Positions 42,954 through 52,759 of a stretch of 64,000 bases of DNA are shown here, piece after piece. The stretch is from Lentisphaera profundi (lineage in GTDB: Bacteria; Verrucomicrobiota; Lentisphaeria; Lentisphaerales; Lentisphaeraceae): the NCBI RefSeq assembly GCF_028728065.1, contig NZ_CP117811.1, positions 1,426,001 through 1,490,000 on the forward strand. Direction: 5' to 3'. How positions within the stretch are numbered: the first letter of the stretch is position 1; each line of letters starts with the position of its first letter. A model generated the notes under the pieces. It ran no database searches, was not told the origin of the DNA, and saw only the letters and a list, made by a program, of their open reading frames with translations. Position numbers and translations under genes: made by a program.

Positions 42954-43586
42954 ATGAAGAATGTACTCATTGTTTCAGGTGGTTGGTTGGGGCACAAGCC
43001 CTATGAATTTGCCGATTTTTTTGAACAGCTCTATAAAGATCAAGATTTTGAAGTGATCCACAGTCATACTCTGGATAGTTTTAATGATTTGAATTTTTTA
43101 AAAAGTTTCGACATTCTTATGCCCAATTGGACCATGGGGGAAATAAGTGATGAGCAAGAGCATAATATTTCCGAGGCTATAAAATCTGGTGTTAATTTAG
43201 TGGGCATTCACGGTGGTGCTGGCGATGCTTTCCGTTCCTGCTTAACTTATCAGTGGATGCTTGGAGGTCAGTTTCTTGCTCATCCTTATGTAGGAGAATA
43301 CGAAGTGCGGATCACGCAAAAAGACCACCCCATATGTCTTGGAATAAGCGCTAGTTTCACTGTGAATACAGAACAGTATTATATGCTTACAGAGCCTTCA
43401 ATAAAAGTTTTGGCAGAAACAAGATATATCTACGAAGATCAGACAATGATTATGCCTGTCGCTTGGGTAAAAAACTGGGGGCAGGGCAAAGTATTTTACT
43501 CAACTTTGGGGCATGAGCCTTGCGAATATGATAAGTACCCAGAAATGAAGCAATTATTGACCCAGGCCATTAGGTTTTTGACTTAG
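42954..43586 (+). CDS. ThuA-like domain protein
   Basis: 210-residue cytoplasmic ThuA / trehalose-utilisation-like protein. MKNVLIVSGGWLGHKPYEFA opens the fold; GVNLVGIHGGAGDAFRSCLTYQWMLGGQF and MPVAWVKNWGQGKVFYSTLGHEP are diagnostic. The glutamine-amidotransferase-like fold has no known reaction, but the family accompanies sugar catabolism in PVC bacteria. It is the intact counterpart of the decayed copy at 22575-23203. It converges with the PhyH gene (33 nt between ends). Confidence 0.8.
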   Translation: MKNVLIVSGGWLGHKPYEFADFFEQLYKDQDFEVIHSHTLDSFNDLNFLKSFDILMPNWTMGEISDEQEHNISEAIKSGVNLVGIHGGAGDAFRSCLTYQWMLGGQFLAHPYVGEYEVRITQKDHPICLGISASFTVNTEQYYMLTEPSIKVLAETRYIYEDQTMIMPVAWVKNWGQGKVFYSTLGHEPCEYDKYPEMKQLLTQAIRFLT

Positions 43587-43619
43587 TCTTAAAGATAGCT
43601 CAAGAATTGAAATCAGAGC

Positions 43620-44441
43620 TTAGGTGACTTGTGATCGCTTGTAATAATGAGTGCTGTTTTCATTTCTCGTCATCCACATATCCAAATCGTAGTCTGGCTG
43701 ATCACTTATATAGCGCCAAAACTTAATGCGATTGAAGAGTTCACGACGGTGACTTTGGCCATGCCATAGATAAGTTTGATTAAGAATTTGTGATACCTCG
43801 ACATCATTGAGATCGAAAGTATCAAAAAGTCTTTGCTGCTTTTCCATGGGGTTGAGGCGTAATTTAAACATATAGCGAGTTTTATTTTCACTGATATTTG
43901 GCTGAGCCGCATGCCAGAGGCCAGTATGCCAAACCAGAACGGTGCCGGCTTTGCAAACCATCTGCTGCATACCGCGAATATGCTGGTAGCGCCCGATGGT
44001 AGCTTCATTCACTTTTCTAAAATGGCTTGAAGGTAAAAAGCGCGTGCCTCCCATCTCCAAGGTGGTATCTTGCGGGTAAAGAGAGATCTGAATATCGAAT
44101 TGATGTTCTCTCATGTCGTACTCAGCATCTTGGTGCAGGTGTTGCAGGCCTTTTCCGGGGTGAGTCTTATGGGGAAAGTGATGGTCATAGCGAGGCTTTT
44201 TTCCTACGAGGCTATGAATGAGTTTTATCATGTCAGGATGATGAATAATTTTTCCTATGGGACTTTTTTCATCCCAAACATCCCACAATAATTGTCCCTG
44301 TGGCTGATACTGTTTTGACTCGGGGTTTTCCATATAGCTAAAAAATTCTTTACAGAGATCTGTATCAATCATTTCATCAAAGCGTAAAAAGCCTTGCTTT
44401 GTGAATAATGCCATTTCTTTTGAATTGAGTAAATTATTCAT
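43620..44441 (-). CDS. phytanoyl-CoA dioxygenase (PhyH) family protein
   Basis: 273 residues of the Fe(II)/2-oxoglutarate dioxygenase superfamily. HLHQDAEYD holds the HxD iron pair, GTVLVWHTGLWHAAQPN the distal His, and KTRYMFKLRLNP the 2-oxoglutarate-binding Arg. PhyH proteins hydroxylate varied small molecules; in Lentisphaerota and Planctomycetes they are abundant next to glycan loci, with unknown substrates. Its start overlaps the stop of the 93-aa upstream gene by 8 nt, so the two are co-translated. Cytoplasmic. Confidence 0.85.
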   Translation of the reverse strand: MNNLLNSKEMALFTKQGFLRFDEMIDTDLCKEFFSYMENPESKQYQPQGQLLWDVWDEKSPIGKIIHHPDMIKLIHSLVGKKPRYDHHFPHKTHPGKGLQHLHQDAEYDMREHQFDIQISLYPQDTTLEMGGTRFLPSSHFRKVNEATIGRYQHIRGMQQMVCKAGTVLVWHTGLWHAAQPNISENKTRYMFKLRLNPMEKQQRLFDTFDLNDVEVSQILNQTYLWHGQSHRRELFNRIKFWRYISDQPDYDLDMWMTRNENSTHYYKRSQVT

Positions 44442-44715
44442 GGGATTTTTCTACAATTTTTTCTAAGACAAATTCAAATTCAAGATAATCAGTTTCAAGC
44501 TCATTGCCTTTTTGCCTTCCCAGTGACGGGTATTGGATGACTCGCCAGCCGTCGCGCATGGCATCTAGAACTGTGTCGTAGGGCATGGGCGTATCCACTT
44601 CATGAGGAGACATAACATCGGAACTGCCATCGTACATTGAATAGCCTATTGTGGAAGAATCGGGTGAGCTATTTGAACTGTAGAGTATGAGTAATTGCTG
44701 ACGTAATTCGGACAT
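44434..44715 (-). CDS. small conserved-looking hypothetical protein
   Basis: 93 residues, no family recognised. It starts MSELRQQLLILYSSNSSPDS and ends with YLEFEFVLEKIVEKSHE; the middle has YDTVLDAMRDGWRVIQYPS. AGGA lies 8 nt before the ATG. It overlaps the PhyH start by 8 nt, so a tight functional tie to that enzyme is likely. It is divergent from the AraC regulator, which may control both. Confidence 0.7.
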   Translation of the reverse strand: MSELRQQLLILYSSNSSPDSSTIGYSMYDGSSDVMSPHEVDTPMPYDTVLDAMRDGWRVIQYPSLGRQKGNELETDYLEFEFVLEKIVEKSHE

Positions 44716-44812
44716 GATTTTTTCCTAGCTAGTTTTTATCTAAAAAGATTATATATTATAAAAATTGATATATAAAAGGTATTTAATTGATGAATTACTG
44801 TGATTTTTTGAT

Positions 44813-45577
44813 ATGATAGAAATGATTAATTATTCAGATAAGCTTCGTTTACAGCTTGATTTCATTAAATATTACAAGAGTTCTCAGTGGTCTTATCAAG
44901 GTATTAAACAAAGCTCAACGATCTTTTATTTAATACTCGATGGACAAGGGACAATTGACTTTTGTGGGCAAGAATTTGATTTGAATCCAGGCAATATGTA
45001 TGTTCTACCAGCCGGCTTAGAAATGAATTTAAATACAGCTATGTATATAGAGAAAGTGTGGGGTTCCTTTCGCTTTATTATTCCGCCGGGTTTTGATCTT
45101 GTGCATAAGCTAGAAAAAGTCTATGAAATTAAAAAAGTTTTTGATCCAAAAGTTCTAAAAGACTGCGAATATAAAGCCGCTCATGCGCGATCTTGTCTGT
45201 GGCAGTTTATTCCTCATATACAAGACTTATTATGCGAGTATGACTTAAGTATACCTAGTCCAAGAGATCAAAAATTGATGAATTACATTAATAAAAATTT
45301 GGATGCCCAGTTACGCGTTCAGGATATAGCTCGACATGTGGGAATGAGTCATGAAGCACTATCGAGAGATTTTAAAAAGAAATACAAGCTTAATCTCAAG
45401 CAATATATCAATCAGCGACTCAATCAGGAGATCTGTACCTTTATTAAAAATGAAAATCGTAAATACCACCACATAGCGAAAGAATTTAATTTTGTGGACG
45501 AAGCTTACTTCTATCAATTTTTTAAGCGTATGAACAAATGCACACCAACAGAGTACCTTGCTTATTCTCCTTACTAA
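44813..45577 (+). CDS. AraC-family transcriptional regulator
   Basis: 254 residues. The N-terminal half is a cupin-type sensor (LILDGQGTIDFCGQEFDLNPGNMYVLPAG); the C-terminal 100 residues are the two helix-turn-helix AraC domain (RVQDIARHVGMSHEALSRDF and HHIAKEFNFVDEAYFYQFFKRMNKCTPTEYLA). It would bind a sugar or related ligand and control nearby genes, most simply the divergent 93-aa/PhyH pair. No strong Shine-Dalgarno precedes ATG 44813; ATG 44822 is an alternative. It could regulate other loci, but its binding site cannot be read from the sequence. Confidence 0.88.
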   Translation: MIEMINYSDKLRLQLDFIKYYKSSQWSYQGIKQSSTIFYLILDGQGTIDFCGQEFDLNPGNMYVLPAGLEMNLNTAMYIEKVWGSFRFIIPPGFDLVHKLEKVYEIKKVFDPKVLKDCEYKAAHARSCLWQFIPHIQDLLCEYDLSIPSPRDQKLMNYINKNLDAQLRVQDIARHVGMSHEALSRDFKKKYKLNLKQYINQRLNQEICTFIKNENRKYHHIAKEFNFVDEAYFYQFFKRMNKCTPTEYLAYSPY

Positions 45578-45896
45578 ATGATTAGAACTGAATTGAATAA
45601 GTGAATGCAGTTCATGTATTCAGTTTCACAATTACCCAGTTAACGATGTTGATAAGTTTTTGTGATAGTTCTTGGCTCGCTATGGTTAAGCCATAGTACT
45701 TTGATTAGCCTGGGATGAAATCCTAGGTCTATGATCGACAAAAAACACCCCATGCCTTCTCATGGAAGGCACTAGTATTTTTTGTCATCTATGTACCCAC
45801 ATTTCATGTGGGCCTATTTAAAGTTCCATCGCTTTGCGATGGTGAACTCAAGTGTGCACCGTTAACTGTATAATCGTGTTCATTTTTTATTATTAA
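45578..45896. other. gene-free region with hairpin array
   Basis: Lies between the converging AraC and MFS genes and is mostly filled by five successive hairpins (45680-45842). Confidence 0.6.
45680..45842. repeat. array of five tandem hairpins
   Basis: Stems in order: CTATGG-ttaag-CCATAG; CCTGGGAT-gaa-ATCCTAGG; TGCCTTC-tcatg-GAAGGCA nested in GACAAAAAA / TTTTTTGTC; CCCACAT-ttc-ATGTGGG; CCATCGC-ttt-GCGATGG. All are perfect or have one G-T pair. They resemble REP-like elements but each stem differs in sequence. Confidence 0.7.
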
Positions 45897-47179
45897 CTAA
45901 GTTGTTAGAACCTTTGTATTGGGTGGCTGACGGAAGGCAAAAAAGCCATAAATACTGATGAGTAACATAAACCCAGCCATTATCGCGAGTAGAGCTTCGT
46001 AGTGATTGAATTCTAAATTCATCAATAAGTAAGTTCGGCCTTGGTATATCTCTAAAAACTTCATACAGATAATGGAGCTGACGCTCGTTCCCAGTGCCAT
46101 TTGCATGAAGCTCAGGGAGATGCCAAAGGATTTGTCTCTTTCGTCAACGACATGCATGGCCTCGCCACTGATGCCAATATGCATGGCAGATATCCAGGTA
46201 TTAATTAAAAACGCAATCAGAGCCGTACTGAGCATGTAACTTACAGGGAAGTGACGGCTGAAAGTAAAGCAAATGAGGAAGAAGGTGATGACTAGGGTAG
46301 ATATCTTAAAGAGGCGATCGTGAGAGTATTTATCGCTGATCCAACCCCTAGCCAAAAGCCAGCAGTGGCGCCGGTCATATTGATATAAGAAATGGTGAGG
46401 ACATTGCTTTCGCTAAAGTTTAAGGCACCAATTTGGTAGAGGTTGAGAGTGGTGGCTAGGCTTGATCCTAAGAAGGCAATGAGAAAACAAAAGATGCAAA
46501 AATAGATATACTTTTTATTATGGAGAAGGTGTTTGCAAGCATCGCTAAATTTATTAGCTTTTTCTCTACTGGTTTTGACTTCGGGAATACGCCCATAGAA
46601 AATGGCTCTTATTAAGCAGAAGAGTGTTAAAATTATAATGATACTACGGTAAATATTGCTATCATCTGAAAGAGAAAAAGCCCATGAAGAGAGCATCGTG
46701 GCAATAAGAGCAATGACTTGCCAAGATGTTCTTAAAACGGCGAGAAAGCGCCCGCGTTTCCCTTTTTCGATGAGTGGCTCCATAAGGGCAAACCAATTAG
46801 AAACGGTAAAGATATGGCCCAATTGATAGACGATTAAGCCAGTACTTATGATAAGTAAAAAGTGTTCCTTAAAATAGGAAGCAGACAAGATGATTAAATA
46901 GGCTATTGGGCAAAGAATATTGGTGAGATTTCCTATTTTCTTTTTGCCAAATTTATCTGAAAGATTAGCCACTGGTAGGATGAGTAGAACCATCAAGATG
47001 TTGGGTAGTACAGTAAGTGAAAGCATGACGTCTGAGTCGCTTAAACCAAACTTTTTACAATAATTGAGCATAAAGCCATTGATGAGAAACATCAGGGGGA
47101 GCATGCCAAGGCATTGGCACCATATAATGTTTTTTCGGGCTAAAGGAAAATCAATTGAGTCCTTGTGGGATTTATTCAT
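45897..47179 (-). pseudogene. MFS transporter, frameshifted
   Basis: Two overlapping frames together make a complete 12-helix major facilitator. The first (47179 to 46292) starts MNKSHKDSIDFPLARKNIIW and includes the cytoplasmic loop NLSDKFGKKK (motif A). The second (from about 46355 to 45897) continues with GWISDKYSHDRLFK, the second motif-A loop, and ends FRQPPNTKVLTT. They join near 46345-46357 if one base is added to the CCCC or AAAA run (plus strand). It lies 47 nt after the 1569-aa lyase on the same strand, so it is probably the importer for that enzyme's products. Could be a base-call error and an intact gene. Confidence 0.75.
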
Positions 47180-47226
47180 ACAGGCAAGAAACTTCTGTGG
47201 CCTTGTAATACAAGGCCAGTAAATTT

Positions 47227-50200
47227 TTATTTTTTATCAATATTGAAAACCTTTTTAATCTCTTCAGCACTAAGCGCGCTATCAAAAAGGCGGACTTCAT
47301 CCACTGCGGTCGGCTTATTATTACAGTGCATAAATTTACCGCCTTGGAAAAAACCGTTGCCCTTACGACTGGAGTAATTCAGTACCTGCTTTTGAGCAAT
47401 TTTTTTACCATTAAAATAGATAGTTACATTTTCACCATAAGTAGCGGCTATATGAAACCATTTATCTGCTGGAAGCTTGTTTTTATCAAGGCTGACATCA
47501 ACATTGCCAATATTTCTATTCCAATTGGCAATGAAACGATTAGCGCGGCAACGAAGAGTCAGATTGCCATAGGCTTCTCCCCATAGAACAATATCCTGAG
47601 GCTTATCTTTATATTTGATCCAAGCTGAAATAGTGAATTCATCTTCACGCTGACGTAGACCGCTAAAGCTTATGAAGCCGGCCTCGCCATAAATACCAAG
47701 AGCTTTGCCTCTGATTCCATCATTGATAATTTGTCCACCGGATATCACTGTAGAAGCACCCTTGCTATCAAGAACTGGGCTTGATCCCAGATCTAATTTA
47801 TCACAGGGCATATAAGCGATTAAACCTGCTGGTAAGTCTTTGTTTCTTCCAGTGGTAATTTTTGGGAGTTTGTAATGGGAATCATAGGCGAGGGCGGCGG
47901 GAATTAGAGTTTGGAAGTCGCTTTCACTCTCATGTTTCATTCGTATGAGAGATGAGCCCATGGCAATTTGGAAACGGAAAGCATGAAGCCCTTTGCTGAG
48001 AGCGATCTTGCCATTGACTTTATCTGCGTTAACTCTGCGACGGACAACTACTTTGTTGGCAATGATCAGTTGAGAAGCATTTTCGCTACCCTTAGCCAAA
48101 TCAAATTCGTAAACGCCGTCTTTGCCAATGCGAATGTAGCCTTCGTACTCTAGCAGTTTTCGAGGAGAATTACTGCTTATCATTAGGTCTGCAATTGTTA
48201 CTGAGTAGGGTTTTGCGGAACTCACATCGAAATACTCTAGAGCTAAGCCGGAGGCAGCTATGAGTTTAGCTTCAGATCTACCTTGAGCTTGTTTAGCTTC
48301 TTCAGTTAGGATGATGTCGAGACGATCATATCTTTTTTGAATGAGTCCGGGAAGAACCTGGAGCTTTTCTGCGGCAATATTTTTTTGACTAAACTTTGAA
48401 GGGCTCAAAGCCTTAAGTTTGTCGGCATTGCGACTGAGGGCTGAATCAGCAAGAGCTATATATTCAATAGATATTGGTGCTTTAAGAGCGAGATTTATTT
48501 TATAGTCTTCTTCCATGTCACCTTTCCAGAAAACTGGATCACATACCGTGAGGTCAAACTTGTGCGTACCTTTGGAGAGTGCGATGTCGCCATAGCGTTT
48601 TTTGTAGGAAAGACCATATTGCTTGTCAACAAGAATGATGTTTTGGTCAGATACTTTAAAGTCAATGGGACCGGCAGATTCTAGTTCAAAGGAATAGGTG
48701 CCACTTTCAGGTACTTGGATGTATCCACTGAAATTGTAGAAAGCTTTAGTCATCCATTTGCTGTCTACCGTATTGTTCATTTTTGGGATGTAAAAACCTT
48801 TGACCGCATGGGTCATGAGTGGTGTGTATTGTTGAATGTTTGGAAGTGAATTTTTATCTCCCTGGAAAAAGCCTTTCTCATCAAACTTTGTGGTTTTTAT
48901 CTCATAGCCTTTGACTAAGAGTCCCTGTGATTGAGGTTTTGATGTCAAAGCTTTTTTAGGCGCTTGTTTTTCGAAATCTATACTTACTGTTTCACTCCAA
49001 TTCTCTTTCCCGTAGCGCCAGTCGGCCTGGTAGGTTTTGGCTTTTAGAGTACAGCTTTTATTGATAATCAAAGTGCCATCGTAAATTGCGGACTGCGCAT
49101 TTGGTTCACTACCGTCAAGGGTGTAATAGACTTGAGCTCCTGGTTTAATGTTTTTAAATTTAACTGGATAAGTATCGACCAAAATTTGCGGAGCGCGCCA
49201 ATTTGGACGGTTTTGATCCACGGTGAATTTACTACTGGAGTCAAAGATCGGTTTTGGTGGACGTGCGTTGGAGTCAATAATAGATTTGCCATTGCGTTTC
49301 ATTGAGTAAACTGTTCTTTCGCGATCAGTTTGGCTAAAGTCATATGTATCAATATTTTCGCCAATTTGGACTGTTAGGCGGGTCCTGTCATCAGACCACT
49401 CAGTTGTAGGCAGGTTCTCACCATATTTATAGGGATAAACCATAACGCGGTATTCCGGGCTTTTACCAAAGGCAGGGACCGAAACCATGTTCCAGGAATA
49501 AGAGCGCTGCACATTGGGTACTGGGAATACATAATTAGTATTTCTCCAAAGAATACGCACAAGAAGCATGGGATCCCCTTTCTTAGGTTTAGGCTTCATT
49601 TCAATGTAGCGTAAGCCCCATGCGTTGCCGTCCTGTCTATTTATTTTTTTGTCAGCCATGCAGAAAATAAGATCTGTTCCAATTACACCATTGGTACTCT
49701 TGCTTGCCTGTCGACCTTTTGCTTTGGGATTTGAGCTATAAATAGCGGCATCACCAGTGATCATCATGCGCCAATCAAATTGATGATTTTGGTCATCTGC
49801 TTTTCGTAAATCATCAAAAATAAGTAAGTACGGTCTTTTACCACGTGCAAAGTGAGTTGTACGGAAAACGTGATCCATGGGATCATTCCATTTATAGTAG
49901 TACTCGGGGCCACGAGTTTCACCATGCCAAGGACCGTAATCTAGGTGGGCAAAGCCATCGTAGTGTTCGCGGATTTTTGGCAGGTAGGCAAGCTCGGAAA
50001 AGCGATCTAGGCTATAGGCTTCCTTGGCAAATGGCTGCATTTGAGATGGCATGGATTCAAGGCCAGGATGATCGAGGTAGCGCAGGCCATTAAGACTTTT
50101 GCGCCATTGATAAGCGGAAGTCATTTCAGATACGGAATTAGAAGCAATTTCGGTATTTTTTGCAGTCATCCAATCTCCAGAAATGGGTGCGTAAACACCT

Positions 50201-51936
50201 GCGAGGCCATCTACCGTTACCATATTTCTAAAACTTGTGTCGATGTAGCCACCGCCATTGCTTACCCAAGGGATACCATCTGCCCAAACTTGGAAATCTC
50301 CATGCTGAGGTGACTCATGTCCCATGTAATACTGATCAATTCTATTCTCTAGGTGAAAGAGCATGGAATCAGCTGACCAGTCGTTGCGAGCAGAAGTGAT
50401 GCCACGTTCATCATCAAACCAAAACTTTTCTACATCTTTAAACTCATCCAAGTTGTCTAATTTATTATAATCAGTCATTTGGGTAGCTGTGAGCAAGTTT
50501 ATAGCTTTAAGTGAAAACCAATTATGATGAATTTTCCCTGACCAATTATCTTTTGGAGTGCCCTCGAAATAGCTTAAACTTCCTGGGAGTTTAGCATTCC
50601 AGACAAAATCCACTAACTTGTCTTCTGGGTAAAAATGCTTCATTACTGACCAGAACTCAAGGTGACCACCTGAGCCGGATGCGCCTGACGCCATCCAATA
50701 GCGTGCTTCATCTAAACCAGTGAGGATTTTATCAAGACTTTTGCCATCGGGGCGGCGACGTGATTCGGTAGAAAAACGATAGTAGATTTTTCTAGCGTGT
50801 TGGAGGTTGGAATTGGCTCTTGCTAGAAGATGACTATGCTTGAGTAAATTTTTCGGATGATTGGGCCCCTGTCTTTTAGCAATGGCAAGAACTGGAAGCA
50901 TGGGGATAAATCCTTTGGTGTTCTCATAGGTGATACCATCAGACGATAAGTCATAACTAAGTTTGTTTTTTAAACTCCATTCAGCCATTTTTGCGACGCG
51001 GGGGTCATAGCCCTTTTCGCCTTCAATAGCTAGGGCAAGGTAGATTTGGTTGGCGGCCCCAGACATGTGGTTATTGATGTACATTTGACCGGGAATTTGC
51101 ATACCAGTGGTATATTTACCAAGAGTGCATTTGGAAATCACGCGACGGACAACCGTGCGCTCTTGCTCGCTCATGAAAGGATAAGCATAGTCATATTCAA
51201 AGGCTAAAGATAAATGGGTTCCACTGAAGTCATATCCTTTTAAAGTAGCTCCATGTTTCTTATACAATTGTTCTACTCTTGCTTTTCCTCCTTGATAATA
51301 GGCATCGTGATAAGCTATTTGCCCAAAAACGACTTCTCTACGAAGGAAATCATAAGCCACATCTTTTATGGGGGCTGCAATAGGATCTGTGTTGAGAATG
51401 TCGACTCGACCCTCAAGATAGAGAGCGTGCTCAACAGTAGCTTTTGCGGCTTTTTCACCCAATTCCTGATCTTCAGTGATCAAAGCATATAAGCCCCAAC
51501 CAGCGATTTTACTGTCTTCACCCCACGGGCTTGTTCTGTAATTGAAATTTGCCGGAACTTTCCACTTTTCTGCATCGCGACGCATCTGCTCCATTTGAAG
51601 TTTAAAAATACGTGGTGCCTTTGACCCCATTTTATGAATTTTTTTGAAGCGCTCGATATCCTCGGGACCAATAATAATCCTTGGATGAATACCCACTTTG
51701 GGTACTGGACTTAATTTTGAAGCATCAAAACCTGGAGCTTTGTAATGCACAGGGACTTCAAGGGGAGGAGGCAGATCTTTAATTAATTCGCCATTGAGGA
51801 TGTAATCACCAGGAGCACCGTAACTTCCCTTATAAAATTTTTCTTCACCCTTATGGACTTTTGAAATATCTTCAGCTTGGCTTGCGAAGGTCGCAAAATA
51901 AAGAGAAGCAAAAAAGGTTTTTCGTACTAAGTTCAT
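47227..51936 (-). CDS. giant heparinase II/III-like lyase with PA14, CHB_HEX_C and LamG domains (copy B)
   Basis: 1569 residues, secreted (MNLVRKTFFASLYFATFASQ AED). The N-terminal toroid begins VGIHPRIIIGPEDIERFKKI and has YINNHMSGAANQIYLALAIEG; the beta-sandwich has MGHESPQHGDFQVWADG and RNMVTVDGLAG. About residue 900 on: a chitobiase C-terminal-like domain (VYYTLDGSEPNAQSAIYDG), a PA14 domain (GFFQGDKNSLPNI), a second PA14-like domain (LEYFDVSSAKPYSV), and a C-terminal LamG (DEFTISAWIKYKDKP to AVDEVRLFDSALSAEEI). It is a near full-length paralogue of 53455-58167. Expected to degrade an anionic polysaccharide at the cell surface. A perfect dyad operator lies 98 nt upstream; the MFS gene follows. 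Confidence 0.85.
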   Translation of the reverse strand: MNLVRKTFFASLYFATFASQAEDISKVHKGEEKFYKGSYGAPGDYILNGELIKDLPPPLEVPVHYKAPGFDASKLSPVPKVGIHPRIIIGPEDIERFKKIHKMGSKAPRIFKLQMEQMRRDAEKWKVPANFNYRTSPWGEDSKIAGWGLYALITEDQELGEKAAKATVEHALYLEGRVDILNTDPIAAPIKDVAYDFLRREVVFGQIAYHDAYYQGGKARVEQLYKKHGATLKGYDFSGTHLSLAFEYDYAYPFMSEQERTVVRRVISKCTLGKYTTGMQIPGQMYINNHMSGAANQIYLALAIEGEKGYDPRVAKMAEWSLKNKLSYDLSSDGITYENTKGFIPMLPVLAIAKRQGPNHPKNLLKHSHLLARANSNLQHARKIYYRFSTESRRRPDGKSLDKILTGLDEARYWMASGASGSGGHLEFWSVMKHFYPEDKLVDFVWNAKLPGSLSYFEGTPKDNWSGKIHHNWFSLKAINLLTATQMTDYNKLDNLDEFKDVEKFWFDDERGITSARNDWSADSMLFHLENRIDQYYMGHESPQHGDFQVWADGIPWVSNGGGYIDTSFRNMVTVDGLAGVYAPISGDWMTAKNTEIASNSVSEMTSAYQWRKSLNGLRYLDHPGLESMPSQMQPFAKEAYSLDRFSELAYLPKIREHYDGFAHLDYGPWHGETRGPEYYYKWNDPMDHVFRTTHFARGKRPYLLIFDDLRKADDQNHQFDWRMMITGDAAIYSSNPKAKGRQASKSTNGVIGTDLIFCMADKKINRQDGNAWGLRYIEMKPKPKKGDPMLLVRILWRNTNYVFPVPNVQRSYSWNMVSVPAFGKSPEYRVMVYPYKYGENLPTTEWSDDRTRLTVQIGENIDTYDFSQTDRERTVYSMKRNGKSIIDSNARPPKPIFDSSSKFTVDQNRPNWRAPQILVDTYPVKFKNIKPGAQVYYTLDGSEPNAQSAIYDGTLIINKSCTLKAKTYQADWRYGKENWSETVSIDFEKQAPKKALTSKPQSQGLLVKGYEIKTTKFDEKGFFQGDKNSLPNIQQYTPLMTHAVKGFYIPKMNNTVDSKWMTKAFYNFSGYIQVPESGTYSFELESAGPIDFKVSDQNIILVDKQYGLSYKKRYGDIALSKGTHKFDLTVCDPVFWKGDMEEDYKINLALKAPISIEYIALADSALSRNADKLKALSPSKFSQKNIAAEKLQVLPGLIQKRYDRLDIILTEEAKQAQGRSEAKLIAASGLALEYFDVSSAKPYSVTIADLMISSNSPRKLLEYEGYIRIGKDGVYEFDLAKGSENASQLIIANKVVVRRRVNADKVNGKIALSKGLHAFRFQIAMGSSLIRMKHESESDFQTLIPAALAYDSHYKLPKITTGRNKDLPAGLIAYMPCDKLDLGSSPVLDSKGASTVISGGQIINDGIRGKALGIYGEAGFISFSGLRQREDEFTISAWIKYKDKPQDIVLWGEAYGNLTLRCRANRFIANWNRNIGNVDVSLDKNKLPADKWFHIAATYGENVTIYFNGKKIAQKQVLNYSSRKGNGFFQGGKFMHCNNKPTAVDEVRLFDSALSAEEIKKVFNIDKK

Positions 51937-52034
51937 GCAGAGTCCTTGTTAAAAGAGTTATGATTTTAGTTAATAAATTTTTCTCAATATCTTATGTCAC
52001 GATTTTAATTATTTTTCATAAGTGCTCAATGTAT

Positions 52035-52050
52035 TATAATATGTATTATA
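52035..52050. promoter_or_regulatory. dyad operator site before lyase copy B
   Basis: Perfect TATAATA-TG-TATTATA in the context GTATTATAATATGTATTATA, 98 nt before the ATG at 51936. Confidence 0.7.
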
Positions 52051-52094
52051 TATATCACAATGTAAAAAATCAAGTTGCTATTTTTATTTTCTTC

Positions 52095-52266
52095 TTAAAG
52101 CTTTCTTTGGATTTCTTGAAAGCGTTGATAAACAATCTCCGGGAGTTCCCCGTTGGGCCTTGGACTGACATTGAGCAAGAGCTTGGCGCCACGATCACGT
52201 AGATATTTGTAAGTGTCCAACATCCATTCAACCGATTTATATCTTTTAAATAGCTCTAGACATCCA
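52095..52266 (-). pseudogene. GH29 fucosidase 3' remnant (copy B)
   Basis: Without a start codon, the frame reads KRYKSVEWMLDTYKYLRDRG, LLLNVSPRPNGELPE and VYQRFQEIQRKL to a stop at 52095. This is the conserved end of a GH29 catalytic domain. The same stub occurs at 59145-59324, so it was already a stub before the segment duplicated. Confidence 0.7.
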
Positions 52267-52286
52267 TATTATTGCCATTTTATACT

Positions 52287-52755
52287 CTAATCATCAATAT
52301 GACTTAATATCAATTGGTGAACTTTATCGGCCCAGCCTGGAAGACGCTCGTGAGCAAAGTCTGGGTAATAAACGATGTCCTTTTCTGCAGTTATTTTATT
52401 GTAAGCAGCATGCTGACTGGAAGGGGGGCAGATTTGATCCATGAGGCCACAGGCCATGAAGGTTTTTGCCTTGATGCGCTTGCTGATATTTTGGATATCA
52501 ATGTAGCCCAGTGTATTAAATACTTGTTCTTTTCTTTGATGGAGTGGATCGTGATAGCGAAAGTAATTGCGCAGTTCTTCATAAGCATTTTGATCGAGGT
52601 CCATATCCCAAACGCGCTGATAATCACAAAGAAAAGGATAATGGGGCGCACAGAGTTTTATTTTCGGTTCTATAGCTGCGCAAGCGAGGGCTAAAGCACC
52701 GCCTTGTGATCCTCCGATGGCGGCCAAATGAGTTTCATCGACTTCGTCTGAGGCA
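52287..52755 (-). pseudogene. CE7 acetyl-esterase remnant (copy B)
   Basis: Encodes EVDETHLAAIGGSQGGALAL to PDFAHERLPGWADKVHQ, the C-terminal half of the intact esterase at 59335-60303, almost identical in sequence and including Ser, Asp and His of the triad. The N-terminal 170 or so residues are missing; the break near 52755 adjoins an unrelated plus-strand fragment. Confidence 0.8.
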
Positions 52756-52759
52756 CAAC

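Noticed and set aside
44813-45577. AraC protein as the regulator of the TATAATA-TG-TATTATA sites
   Set aside because: AraC proteins usually bind direct, not inverted, half-sites, and its own promoter region lacks the motif.
45680-45842. CRISPR array
   Set aside because: The hairpins differ in sequence; there is no constant repeat with regular spacers and no cas gene.
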